From the NCBI RefSeq assembly GCF_012933465.1, contig NZ_JABBND010000016.1:113901-177900 (forward strand): 64,000 bases of DNA, in the 5' to 3' direction. Numbering within the stretch: the first letter of the stretch is position 1; each line of letters begins with the position of its first letter. The notes beneath the pieces are model-generated. The model ran no database searches. It worked only from the letters and a program-made list of their open reading frames with translations, and was not told the origin of the DNA. Source of the stretch: Actinomycetospora sp. TBRC 11914. Its GTDB lineage: Bacteria > Actinomycetota > Actinomycetes > Mycobacteriales > Pseudonocardiaceae. Shown piece by piece: positions 54,781-63,110 of the stretch. The position numbers and the translations under genes were made by a program.

Positions 54781-55954
54781 GGTCCGGCTCCCCTCCGACG
54801 TCCGCGGCCGGGCCCTCGCCGCGCTCTGCGTCACCGAGATCACCAGCTGGGGGTCGCTCTACTACGCGTTCCCGGTGCTGCTCGGCCCGATCTCCGCCCA
54901 GACCGGCTGGTCGGCGACGGCGACCGTGGGCGCCTTCTCGACCGGGGCCGTGGTGTCCGCGCTCGCCGGGATCGGCGTGGGGCGGCTGATCGACGCCCGG
55001 GGCCCGCGACCCGTGATGACGACCGGATCGATCCTCGGGGTCGCCGCCCTGCTGGCGGTGGCCGCGGCGCCGTCGTTGCCGTGGTTCTACCTCGCGTGGG
55101 CACTCGCCGGGGTCGCGCAGGCCGCGACGTTCTACCCGCCGGCCTTCGCGGCGATCACCGGCTGGTACGGCGAGGACCGGCTGCGCCCGCTGACCACGGT
55201 GACGCTCGTGGCCGGGTTCGCGTCCACGGTGTTCGCGCCACTGACGGCGGCCCTGGTCTCCCACCTGACGTGGCGTGGCAGCTATGTGGTGCTCGCGCTG
55301 CTCCTCGGGGTGGTGACGATCCCGCTGCACCTGCTGCTGCTCACCCCGCCCTGGCGCCCGGCGGGCCGGAGCGAGGTCGAGGGGGCCGACGTCGTGCGGG
55401 CCCGGTCGGTGGTGCGCTCGGCCCGATTCGTGGCGCTGGCCGTGGTGATGACCGCGTCCGGGTTCGCCCTGTACGCCGCGACGATCAACCTGGTGCCGCT
55501 GCTCGTCGCGCGGGGCGCCTCGTTGTCGACGGCCGCGGTGGGGCTGGGGCTGGTCGGGGTCGGGCAGGTCTCCGGACGGCTGGTGTTCGGCCCGCTCGCG
55601 CGCGCGACGTCGCCGGGTGGGCGGGTGGCGCTCGTCGTGGTGGTGGGCGGGGTCGGCGTCGCCGTGCTCGGCCTGCTCCCCGGGCCGGTGGCGCTGCTCG
55701 TGGCGGTGGCCGTCGCGGCCGGGGCGGCGCGGGGGCTGCACACGCTGCTGCAGGCGTCCGCGGTCTCCGACCGCTGGGGCGTGGCGTCGTTCGGCCGGAT
55801 CAACGGCGTGTTCTCCGCGCCGACGACGGTGGCCGTCGCCCTCGCCCCGGCCGGCGGGGTGGTGCTGGCCGGCCTGGTGGGCGGGTTCGGGGCGGCGTTC
55901 GTGGTGCTGGGCGCGGTGGCCGTGGTGGTCGGGGTGGTGGCGGTGCGGCTGTAG
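54779..55954 (+). CDS. MFS transporter
   Basis: A 391-residue major facilitator with twelve predicted membrane spans. The loop 2-3 motif is G-R-L-I-D-A-R-G-P-R-P-V-M. E-I-T-S-W-G-S-L-Y-Y-A-F near the N-terminus and Y-G-E-D-R-L-R-P-L-T-T-V-T-L in the central loop resemble the monocarboxylate/oxalate-formate branch. The substrate is not known. It may serve the LLM oxidoreductase pathway upstream, but the hairpin between them suggests separate control. An array of palindromic units starts 17 bp after its stop. Confidence 0.8.
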   Translation: MVRLPSDVRGRALAALCVTEITSWGSLYYAFPVLLGPISAQTGWSATATVGAFSTGAVVSALAGIGVGRLIDARGPRPVMTTGSILGVAALLAVAAAPSLPWFYLAWALAGVAQAATFYPPAFAAITGWYGEDRLRPLTTVTLVAGFASTVFAPLTAALVSHLTWRGSYVVLALLLGVVTIPLHLLLLTPPWRPAGRSEVEGADVVRARSVVRSARFVALAVVMTASGFALYAATINLVPLLVARGASLSTAAVGLGLVGVGQVSGRLVFGPLARATSPGGRVALVVVVGGVGVAVLGLLPGPVALLVAVAVAAGAARGLHTLLQASAVSDRWGVASFGRINGVFSAPTTVAVALAPAGGVVLAGLVGGFGAAFVVLGAVAVVVGVVAVRL

Positions 55955-55970
55955 GTGTCGGCCCGGGCCC

Positions 55971-56286
55971 CCGACTGGGCTCCCATGGCTGTTGCGCGAA
56001 CCGTGGAGGTCCACTCGGCCGCGCGGCGACCCGCCCACCCCACCGAGTGGGCTCCCATGGCTGCCGCGCGAACCGTGGAGGCCCACTCGGCCCCGCGGCG
56101 ACCCGCCCACCCCCGCCGAGTGGGCTTGGAGACCCACTCGGCGACCGGCCTTCCACCCTGCCCCGCCGAGTGGGCTCGCATGGCAGCCGCGGGAACCCTG
56201 GACGTCCACTCGGCCCCGCGGCGCCCCGCCCACGCCCGCCGACTGGGCGCCCATGGCAGCCGCGGGAGCCCTCACCGTCCACTCGG
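55971..56286. repeat. tandem array of five palindromic units upstream of the DUF559 gene
   Basis: Units at 55971-56018, 56043-56090, 56116-56141 (short), 56166-56213 and 56239-56286. Full units are 48 bp with arms CCGAGTGGGC and GCCCACTCGG or close variants, and an internal CCATGG. The period is 72-73 bp, except for the short unit, which has a 6-nt loop only. The 24-25 bp between units are also alike (CCCCGCGGCGACCCGCCCACC). All are in the same orientation. They fill the 375-bp gap; no gene is seen in it. Confidence 0.95.
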
Positions 56287-56329
56287 CGACCGGATGGAGC
56301 CGAACCTCGCCGGGCCGCGTCGGAACGGC

Positions 56330-57190
56330 ATGGAGACCTTCGACGATGGCCGACCCTTCCGCGGCTCCGAGGCGGTGGCGGCGGGGCGGATCACCCGCGG
56401 CGCGTTGCGCGGGCCGCATTTCCGGAAGCTCGGCGCCGACACCTACGTCCGCGCCGACGTCCCCGACGATCCCCGCCTCGCCGTCCACGCGGCGGCGGTC
56501 CGGGCCGGGCCCGACGCCGTGCTCACCGGGTGGTCCGCCTGCATCTGGTGGGAGTGCGACGTCCTCCCCTGGCCACCACCGCCCGTGGAGCTCGCCGCGC
56601 CGGACCGACGCCTTCGGGCGGCACCCGGCGTGACGGTCAACCGGGCCCGGATCCGTGACGACGACATCGTGGTGGAGGACGGCGTCCGGGTCACCACGCC
56701 GCTGCGGACGGCCTACGACCTCGCGGTCCGGGAAGACCTCGACACCGCCGTCGTGGCGGCCGACGGTCTCGGCCACCTCGGGAAGTTCTCGGCCTCCGAC
56801 CTCACGGCGCTGGCCTCGGACCTGGGTCCACGACGCGGGTGCCGACGCGTTCCCGAGGTCGCCGCGCTGATGGACCCGAAGGCCGAGTCCCCCCAGGAGA
56901 CCCGGGTCCGACTACGGCTCCTCCGCGCCCGGCTCCCGCACCCGATCACGCAGTACGAGGTGTGGGACGGGCCGTGGCAGGTCGCCCGCGTCGACTTCGC
57001 GTGGCCGGAACGGAAGCTCGCCCTCGAGTACGACGGCCGGGACCACACGACCGACGACCGGCGCGGCATCGACGTGGACCGCATCGACGAGCTGCGCCGG
57101 CTCGGGTGGACGGTGATCGTCGTGACGGGCCGCCAGTACCGGCGCCCGAGATGGATCGAGGGCCGGGTCCGCGAGGAGCTGGGGCTCTGA
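56330..57190 (+). CDS. AbiEi-like/DUF559 endonuclease-domain protein flanked by palindromic repeats
   Basis: A 286-residue protein (298 if ATG 56294 is used). The N-terminal about 60 residues resemble the AbiEi-type winged helix found in this family (P-F-R-G-S-E-A-V-A-A-G-R-I-T-R-G-A-L). The C-terminal about 80 residues match DUF559, a Vsr-like PD-(D/E)xK nuclease fold: V-D-F-A-W-P-E-R-K-L-A-L-E-Y-D-G-R-D-H with the D...E-x-D-G core, then L-R-R-L-G-W-T-V-I-V-V-T. It could nick or cleave DNA; no activity is known to me. It is flanked by five palindromic units upstream and two downstream. Confidence 0.75.
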   Translation: METFDDGRPFRGSEAVAAGRITRGALRGPHFRKLGADTYVRADVPDDPRLAVHAAAVRAGPDAVLTGWSACIWWECDVLPWPPPPVELAAPDRRLRAAPGVTVNRARIRDDDIVVEDGVRVTTPLRTAYDLAVREDLDTAVVAADGLGHLGKFSASDLTALASDLGPRRGCRRVPEVAALMDPKAESPQETRVRLRLLRARLPHPITQYEVWDGPWQVARVDFAWPERKLALEYDGRDHTTDDRRGIDVDRIDELRRLGWTVIVVTGRQYRRPRWIEGRVREELGL

Positions 57191-57206
57191 CCGGGCCCGG
57201 GCCCCA

Positions 57207-57327
57207 CCGAGTGGGCACCCACGGCTGCACCGGCGACCCTCAAGGCCCACTCGGTCAACGCCACGACCCCCGGGCCCCACCGAGTGGGCGCCTACAGCTG
57301 CCACGGCGACCATCAAGGCCCACTCGG
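57207..57327. repeat. two palindromic units downstream of the DUF559 gene
   Basis: Units at 57207-57254 and 57280-57327, each 48 bp with perfect arms CCGAGTGGGC and GCCCACTCGG and a 73-bp period, the same orientation and spacing as the upstream array. The internal part has diverged (CCACGGCTGC in the first). They lie between convergent genes and end 7 bp before the molybdenum hydroxylase stop. Confidence 0.95.
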
Positions 57328-57333
57328 CGCCGG

Positions 57334-60024
57334 TCAGTGCAGCAGCGCCCACACCCGGTCGCGGGTCATGGGCAACCGGTACGGCCGGACCCCGACGGCG
57401 TCGCGGATCGCGTTGGCGAGCGCCGGGGCCACCGGGTTGTAGGGCGACTCGCTCATCGACTTCGCGCCGTACGGCCCCAGCGCGTCGACGGTGTCGGCGA
57501 AGAACACCTCGGTGCGCGGGACGTCGGCGTACTGGGGCAGGTGGTAGTCGCGCAGCACGCGGGTGGTCACGCGCCCCGAGGAGTCGAGCCGGACCTCCTC
57601 GTACAGCGCCGTCCCGATGCCCTGGGCGACCCCGCCCTCGACCTGCCCGCGGCACTGCTGCGGGTTGACCACGACCCCGGCGTCGGCGGCGTGCACCGAG
57701 CGCAGGATCCGGACCTCGCCGGTGGCGGTGTCGACGGCCACGCGCACCGCGTGCACGTTGAACGCCACCGACCGGGGCGACCCGTCGTGCGAGCCCTCCC
57801 CCCGGGCGCCCGCGAGCTCCACCAGCCCGACCGTCGACCCGTCCGGCGCCACCACCCCGGACGGCCCCAGCCGGCACTCCTCCGGGGCCGCCCCCAGCCG
57901 GGCCGCGGCCTTCTCCCGCAGCTCGCGGGCCAGCGCCTCGGCCGCCCGCGCCACGGCCGTCCCCGCCACGACGGTGCCGGTGGACCCGAACGCGCCGGTG
58001 TCCAGCGCGACGGCGTCGGTGTCGGCGCCGGTCACGGCGACGCGGTCGAGCGGGGCGGCCAGCGTGGTCGCCGCGATCTGGGCGTGGACCGTCGCGGTCC
58101 CGTTGCCGAACTCGGCGGTCCCGACCCGCACCCGGAACGAACCGTCCGGCTCCACCGTGACCGAGGCCCGCGACCGGTGCCCGCGCGGCGGGATCGTCGC
58201 GATCATCGCCACCGCCATCCCCTGCCCCACCCGCCAGGAGGGGCCGTCCGGCACCGGGTCGCCGTCACGGGTCACCGCGGCCTGCGCGAGGTCCAGGCAC
58301 TGCGGCAGGCCGTCGGAGCCGAAGCGCAGGTCGTCGGGGTGCTCGGTGGGGTCGTGGGAGGCGACGAACTCCTCGCCGGGCCGCACGACGGTCTGTCGTC
58401 GCAGGTCGAACGGGTCGATCCCCAGCTCGCGGGCGAGGTCGTCGAGGGCGGACTCGATCGCGAACTGCACCTGCCCGAGGCCGTAGCCGCGGAACGCGCC
58501 CGACGGGGGCGTCGTGGTGTACACCGCCTCGGCGTCGACCCGCTTGTTCGGGCACCGGTAGAGCGCCATCGACTCGTGGCAGCCGTGGAACATCACGCCC
58601 GGCGAGTGGTTGCCGTAGGCCCCGGCGTCGGAGAGCACGTCGATGGCCAGCGCGGTCAGCGCGCCGTCGGGGCCCGCGGCCGCGGTCACCGACACCCGCA
58701 TGGGGTGGCGGGTCGGGGTCGCGGTGAGCGACTCGGTGCGGGTCAGCTCCCACTGCACCGGCCGCCCCGTGGCCAGGGCCGCCAGCGCCGTCAGGTCCTC
58801 GGTCAGCAGCTCCTGCTTCGAGCCGAACCCGCCACCGACGCGGGCCGAGAACACCCGCACCGAGTCCCGTGGCCGGTCGAGCAGCCGGGCGAGCTCGTCG
58901 CGCACGAGGAACGGCACCTGCGTCGAGGTCCGCACCACCAGCCGCCCGGCCCCGTCGACCCACGCCCGGCTGGCGTGGGTCTCCAGCGACGTCGGCGCGA
59001 CCCGCCCGGTGTGCCACGTGCCCGTCACCACCGCCCCGCCCGCGGCGCGCGCGGCCGCGACCCCCGCCGCCACGTCGCCGACGCCGTCGTGGAGCGCGGC
59101 GACGACGTTGCGGGCCGGGTCGAGGATGCGGCTCTCCGGCCCCTTGTCGCCGTGGATCGCCGGGGCCTCCCGCGCGGTCTCGGGATCGAGCACCGGGTCC
59201 CGCGGCGCGTACTCGACGACGACGGCCCGCGCGCCCGCCTCCGCGGCCGCCAGGTCGATCCCGACGACGGCCGCGACCCGCTGGCCGTGGAAGCGGACGA
59301 CGTCGTCGAGGACGCGGGTGTCGTCGGGGTCGTCGAGCCGGTTCTCGTGCCGGGCGGTCGAGAAGAGCGTCGCGGGGGTGTTCTCGTGGGTGAGCACGGC
59401 GAGCACGCCGGGGACCGCCGACGCCGCCGCGGTGTCGATCCGGACGATCCGCGCGTGGGCGTGGGGGCTGCGGACGACGACGAGGTGAGCGAGGTCGTCC
59501 GGCACCGGACCGTCCAGGGTGTAGGGCTCCGCGCCGCGCACGATCCGCGCCGACGCGGGCGCCGCGGCCGGGGTGCCGAGCGCCGGCCCGGAGCCGGGGA
59601 CACCCGTCGTGACCCGTCCGTCGAGGGCGTCGGCGACGGCGCGGTAGCCGGTGCAGCGGCACAGGTTCCCCTGCAGCGTGCGGGGGCGGGCGGCGGGGTC
59701 GGCGAGCCGGTCGGCGAACGCGCTCGCCGTCGTCACCATGCCGGGCGTGCAGAAGCCGCACTGGAAGCCGGCGGCGTCGGCGAAGCGCCGGCCGACGTCG
59801 TCGGGCAGCCCGGCCGCCGTCGTCACCTCCGCGTCCGCGGCGCGGACCGCCGGGTAGAGGCAGGAGTGCACCGGCACGCCGTCGACCAGGACGGTGCAGG
59901 CGCCGCAGTCGCCGGCGTCGCAGCCCTTCTTGACCGCGTGGTGCCCGTGGTCGCGCAGGTAGGTCCGCAGGCACTGGCCGGGCCGCGGCGCGTCGGGCAG
60001 CGGGGTGCCGTCGACGCGGGTCAC
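57334..60024 (-). CDS. molybdenum hydroxylase, fused 2Fe-2S and Mo-cofactor subunits
   Basis: An 896-residue xanthine dehydrogenase/aldehyde oxidase family protein. Residues about 1-160 carry two 2Fe-2S clusters (C-D-A-G-D-C-G-A-C and C-G-F-C-T-P-G-M with C-R-C-T-G-Y). Residues about 180-896 are the Mo-pterin domains (G-G-G-F-G-S-K, P-P-S-G-A-F-R-G-Y-G, G-N-G-T-A-T-V-H-A-Q and the active-site Glu in A-K-S-M-S-E-S-P). The FAD subunit is a separate gene just upstream, overlapping by GTGA. It probably hydroxylates a purine or other N-heterocycle; the nearby deaminase favours a purine. Confidence 0.88.
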   Translation of the reverse strand: MTRVDGTPLPDAPRPGQCLRTYLRDHGHHAVKKGCDAGDCGACTVLVDGVPVHSCLYPAVRAADAEVTTAAGLPDDVGRRFADAAGFQCGFCTPGMVTTASAFADRLADPAARPRTLQGNLCRCTGYRAVADALDGRVTTGVPGSGPALGTPAAAPASARIVRGAEPYTLDGPVPDDLAHLVVVRSPHAHARIVRIDTAAASAVPGVLAVLTHENTPATLFSTARHENRLDDPDDTRVLDDVVRFHGQRVAAVVGIDLAAAEAGARAVVVEYAPRDPVLDPETAREAPAIHGDKGPESRILDPARNVVAALHDGVGDVAAGVAAARAAGGAVVTGTWHTGRVAPTSLETHASRAWVDGAGRLVVRTSTQVPFLVRDELARLLDRPRDSVRVFSARVGGGFGSKQELLTEDLTALAALATGRPVQWELTRTESLTATPTRHPMRVSVTAAAGPDGALTALAIDVLSDAGAYGNHSPGVMFHGCHESMALYRCPNKRVDAEAVYTTTPPSGAFRGYGLGQVQFAIESALDDLARELGIDPFDLRRQTVVRPGEEFVASHDPTEHPDDLRFGSDGLPQCLDLAQAAVTRDGDPVPDGPSWRVGQGMAVAMIATIPPRGHRSRASVTVEPDGSFRVRVGTAEFGNGTATVHAQIAATTLAAPLDRVAVTGADTDAVALDTGAFGSTGTVVAGTAVARAAEALARELREKAAARLGAAPEECRLGPSGVVAPDGSTVGLVELAGARGEGSHDGSPRSVAFNVHAVRVAVDTATGEVRILRSVHAADAGVVVNPQQCRGQVEGGVAQGIGTALYEEVRLDSSGRVTTRVLRDYHLPQYADVPRTEVFFADTVDALGPYGAKSMSESPYNPVAPALANAIRDAVGVRPYRLPMTRDRVWALLH

Positions 60025-60854
60025 CGCAGCTCCGTCCGGATCTCCTCGGCGAGGTGGCGGGTCATCGCGTGGCGCCACTCGGGGGTGCCGTGGGGGTCGT
60101 CGAACCAGCCGCCGTGGGTGTGGGCGAGCGCGTCGAGGTCGGCGGCCAGCCCGTCGGCGTCTGGGAGGCCGGGCCGGCGCAGCACCGCGGGCCGGGGCAG
60201 CGCGGCGGTGACGGCGAGGGTGAACCCGCCGTCGTCGTCCCGGCGGCCGGCCAGGAGCACCGCGGAGCGCCCGAGCGGGGAGAGCGAGGCCTTGCGCAGC
60301 GCGGTGCGGCCGCGCAGCGCCGCGGCCGGGAGGTGCACCGAGCGCAGCAGCTCCCCCGGCGCGAGCGTCGTGCGCTGCGCGCCGACGACGAGGTCGGCGA
60401 CGGGCTCGCGACGCTCCCGACCGGCCGGGTCCCAGATCACCGCGACCCCGTCCAGCGCCGCGGCCAGGGCGATCATCGGCCCGGCGGGCAGGGCGAGGCA
60501 GATGTTCCCGCCGACGGTCGCGACGTGCCAGATCTTGCGGGACCCGACGAGTGCCTCGCAGCACGCCGCGAGCAGGGGCAGCGCCGGCCAGTGGGGATGC
60601 GCGGCGGGGTCGAGGTCGGCGAGCTCGGCGAGGGTCGCGGTCGCCGCGACGGTGAGGCCGTCGTCGGCGACGGTGAGCGGGGGCCATCGGGTGGCGGTGA
60701 GGTCGACCATGCCACGCACGTGCGGCTGGGGCACCGAGAACAGGAAGGTGCCGCCGCCGAGCAGGACGCGGTCGGGGCCGAGTCCCGGCAGCAGCGCGCG
60801 GACCTCGTCGTCGCCGGCCGGCCGGTCGAGGGTCTCGACGGTGAGCTGGTCCAT
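60021..60854 (-). CDS. FAD-binding subunit of molybdenum hydroxylase
   Basis: A 277-residue CoxM/XdhB-type flavoprotein. It has L-L-G-G-G-T-F-L-F near the N-terminus, A-T-V-G-G-N-I-C-L-A-L-P-A-G-P as the FAD motif, and R-K-A-S-L-S-P-L-G-R-S-A-V-L in the C-terminal CO dehydrogenase-like domain. It passes electrons from the Mo/2Fe-2S protein to an acceptor. Its stop overlaps the start of the fused large subunit, and the deaminase gene ends 13 bp upstream. Confidence 0.88.
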   Translation of the reverse strand: MDQLTVETLDRPAGDDEVRALLPGLGPDRVLLGGGTFLFSVPQPHVRGMVDLTATRWPPLTVADDGLTVAATATLAELADLDPAAHPHWPALPLLAACCEALVGSRKIWHVATVGGNICLALPAGPMIALAAALDGVAVIWDPAGRERREPVADLVVGAQRTTLAPGELLRSVHLPAAALRGRTALRKASLSPLGRSAVLLAGRRDDDGGFTLAVTAALPRPAVLRRPGLPDADGLAADLDALAHTHGGWFDDPHGTPEWRHAMTRHLAEEIRTELR

Positions 60855-60867
60855 CGTCGGCTCCCGG

Positions 60868-61344
60868 TCAGTAGTGGACGCGGTCGGTCTTCGCGAGCCA
60901 GGCGTCGAAGGGGGCGCGCGGGTCGAGCTCGAGCCGGCCGCCCAGCGCCTCCACCCGCATCGGCCAGGTGCCGGGGTCGCGGGCGAAGAGCTCGTAGAAC
61001 TCCCGGTCATCGAACCCGCCGCGGGCCGCGTCGTGGCGGTCGGCGGCGAACACCACCCGATCGAGCCGGGACCACAGCGACGCCGAGACGCACAGCGGGC
61101 AGGGCTCGCAGCTGGCATAGAGCACCGCGCCGGCCAGGGAGAAGTCGCCGCGGCGCCGGCAGGCCTCGCGGATCGCGGTGACCTCGGCGTGCGCGGTGGG
61201 GTCGAGGTCGCGGGTGACGCGGTTCTGGCCGCGGGCGAGCTCCTGCCCGTCGGCGACGATCACCGCGCCGAAGGGCCCGCCGCCGTCGGCGACGTTCTGC
61301 TGCGCGAGGGCGACGGCCGCGGCGAGCCAGGTCTCGTCGCTCAC
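60868..61344 (-). CDS. nucleoside/guanine deaminase
   Basis: A 158-residue cytidine-deaminase-fold protein. The zinc site is H-A-E-V-T-A-I and P-C-P-L-C-V-S-A. N-R-V-T-R-D-L-D-P-T-A-H-A-E and G-F-D-D-R-E-F-Y-E-L-F resemble guanine deaminase GuaD, which converts guanine to xanthine. The GTG overlaps the stop of the 2OG oxygenase (GTGA). The neighbouring molybdenum hydroxylase could use the xanthine produced. Confidence 0.85.
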   Translation of the reverse strand: MSDETWLAAAVALAQQNVADGGGPFGAVIVADGQELARGQNRVTRDLDPTAHAEVTAIREACRRRGDFSLAGAVLYASCEPCPLCVSASLWSRLDRVVFAADRHDAARGGFDDREFYELFARDPGTWPMRVEALGGRLELDPRAPFDAWLAKTDRVHY

Positions 61345-62360
61345 GACGCACCACCCGCGGCGACCTGGACGCGGGCCGCCTCGCGGTCGGCGGCCGCGTT
61401 GAGCGTGCCGCCGCGGCTCCCGGCGAGCTTGGCGGCGAGGTGCTCGCGGACGGTGGTCGGCGGATAGGGCGACGCCCCGGGCAGCGGCAGGGTCTCGACG
61501 ACGGCGTCGAGGTCGCCGTCGTGGAAGAAGGCGGCGGACCGGCGTCGCCGGATCCGCCCGTCCTCGACCGGCGGCTTCACCCGGTGCAGCGTCGAGCGCC
61601 ACCGGTCGCCGGTCAGCCGCGCGGTGAGGTCGCCCAGGTTGACCAGCAGCGCGCCCGGCGCCGGCAGCACGTCGTGCCACTCGGCGTCGTCGGGACCCAG
61701 GACCTGCAGCCCGGCGACGCGGTCCGCCCAGAGCACCGTGACGATGCCGTAGTCGGTGTGCTCGCCCATGCCGGTGAGGTCGGCGCCCTCCGGGAGGTCC
61801 TGCTCGGCCAGCGCGTAGTGGTTCATCCGCAGCACCTCGACGGGGTCGCGGGCGAGGTCCGCGAACGTCCGCCGGGGCACCCCGAGGGCGTCGGCGAACG
61901 CCGTCGTCAGCGTGCGGGCCACCCGCTGCGCCTCGGCGAACCAGGCCTCGACCCGCTCCCGGACGCCCGCGACGTCGGGCCAGCGATTGCCGTCGCCGCC
62001 GGTCGCCGGCCCGTCGGCCGCGGTCCCGACGTTGAACGCCTCGAAGAAGTCGTTCATCCGGGTGGCCTGCTCGACGCCGAGGCTCCGGCTCACCGACTCG
62101 CTGCGCGGCGGGCTGTACCCGCGGTTGGTGCCGCCGGTGACGACGAGGGCCTTCTTCGTCGCCATCGGCAGCGCGAAGACGTCGTCGACGGCGGACGCGA
62201 GGCCCGCGACGACGTCGTCGGGCACGCCGTGGCCCACGACCTGCACGAAGCCGACGGCGCGGCACGCGTCGTCGAGGGCGGCGGCCGTCCGCGCGCGGTC
62301 CTCGGGGGAACCGGCGGGGTCGACGTAGGGCGCGAGGTCGACGGTCGGGACGGTGAACAT
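61341..62360 (-). CDS. 2-oxoglutarate/Fe(II) dioxygenase, isopenicillin-N-synthase-like
   Basis: A 339-residue DIOX_N plus 2OG-FeII_Oxy protein. The N-terminus has P-T-V-D-L-A-P-Y and G-F-V-Q-V-V-G-H-G-V. The iron ligands are His and Asp in G-E-H-T-D-Y-G and His in S-T-L-H-R-V; the 2OG Arg lies in R-R-R-S-A-A-F-F. GGAGG precedes the ATG at 62360. It is first in the coupled purine-type operon, where it may oxidise a methylated or modified purine. Substrate is inference. Confidence 0.82.
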   Translation of the reverse strand: MFTVPTVDLAPYVDPAGSPEDRARTAAALDDACRAVGFVQVVGHGVPDDVVAGLASAVDDVFALPMATKKALVVTGGTNRGYSPPRSESVSRSLGVEQATRMNDFFEAFNVGTAADGPATGGDGNRWPDVAGVRERVEAWFAEAQRVARTLTTAFADALGVPRRTFADLARDPVEVLRMNHYALAEQDLPEGADLTGMGEHTDYGIVTVLWADRVAGLQVLGPDDAEWHDVLPAPGALLVNLGDLTARLTGDRWRSTLHRVKPPVEDGRIRRRRSAAFFHDGDLDAVVETLPLPGASPYPPTTVREHLAAKLAGSRGGTLNAAADREAARVQVAAGGAS

Positions 62361-62443
62361 CGGCGGGCCTCCGTGGCGGATCGGGCGGTGGTCGGCCACG
62401 GTGCCGGTCCGGCGCCCACTCTAGGTCGCGGACGGGCGTCGAG

Positions 62444-63025
62444 TCAGTGGAGTGCGGCGGCCGCCGCACGCAGCTCGTCGAGGGCCCGGCGGGCGAGGGC
62501 GGGGTAGGTGGCCGCGTCATCGTCGGCGTCGACGTCGGTCCAGCGGGTGTAGCCGAGATGGAAGGCCTCGACGCCGAGGTCGGCCGCGAGCCGGGCGGTG
62601 GTGTCGGGGACGCCGCGGTCGCGCAGGGCCGCGGCCAGGGCCGCCGCGAGGCCGGCCCGCTTGAACGCCTCGCGCTCCCGCAGCTCGTCGTGGGCCGCGA
62701 CGACCGCGCGGAGCCGGGGCCCGAACCCGCGCTGCTCGTCGGTGAAGCTCGCCGTCGCATGGTCGAGCGCCGCGGCGACGGCCTCGAGCGGAGTGGCGTC
62801 GGGGGGCGCCGCGGTGGCGCCCTCGGCGAGCAGGGTGCTGTGGGCCTCCTGCCCGGCGAAGAGGACCTCGCGCTTGTCGGGGAAGTGCCGGAAGAAGGTC
62901 GCCTTGGACAGGCCGGCCCGCGCCGCGATCTGGGCGACGGTGGTGTCGTCATAGCCCTGCTCGGCGAACAGGTCGATCGCGGCGCGCACCAGCCGCAGCC
63001 TCGGGTTCGGGTCCCAGCGCGCCAC
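62444..63025 (-). CDS. TetR family transcriptional regulator
   Basis: A 193-residue TetR-family repressor. The N-terminal helix-turn-helix is YDDTTVAQIAARAGLSKATF with F-F-R-H-F-P-D-K-R-E-V-L-F. The C-terminal ligand domain is helical and Ala-rich. It is divergent from the SDR gene at 63111, and two matching palindromes lie in the 85-bp gap, so it probably represses both genes. It could also affect the dioxygenase operon, which starts 84 bp downstream of its stop. Confidence 0.88.
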   Translation of the reverse strand: MARWDPNPRLRLVRAAIDLFAEQGYDDTTVAQIAARAGLSKATFFRHFPDKREVLFAGQEAHSTLLAEGATAAPPDATPLEAVAAALDHATASFTDEQRGFGPRLRAVVAAHDELREREAFKRAGLAAALAAALRDRGVPDTTARLAADLGVEAFHLGYTRWTDVDADDDAATYPALARRALDELRAAAAALH

Positions 63026-63039
63026 GGCCCCAGCCTAGT

Positions 63040-63058
63040 GATGAGTCTCGGTCTCGTC
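63040..63058. promoter_or_regulatory. TetR operator candidate, imperfect copy
   Basis: GATGAGTC-TCG-GTCTCGTC, two mismatches to a perfect palindrome and the same layout as the site at 63072. It lies 15 bp upstream of the TetR start. Confidence 0.65.
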
Positions 63059-63071
63059 CTGGTGCTACGGT

Positions 63072-63090
63072 GATGAGACAGAGTCTCATC
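63072..63090. promoter_or_regulatory. TetR operator candidate, perfect copy
   Basis: GATGAGAC-AGA-GTCTCATC, a perfect 8-bp inverted repeat around a 3-nt centre, 21 bp before the SDR start. The centre is 32 bp from that of the other copy, about three helical turns. Confidence 0.75.
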
Positions 63091-63110
63091 GAGCTTCCGG
63101 GAGTGCTGAC

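Noticed and set aside
52745..56776. 1343-residue minus-strand open frame ending in the response regulator
   Set aside because: Only the last 232 residues are the regulator. The rest is antisense of the LLM, MFS and DUF559 genes.
55971..57327. CRISPR array
   Set aside because: The regular spacing looks similar, but the segments between units are nearly identical, each unit has long separated arms, and no cas gene is present.
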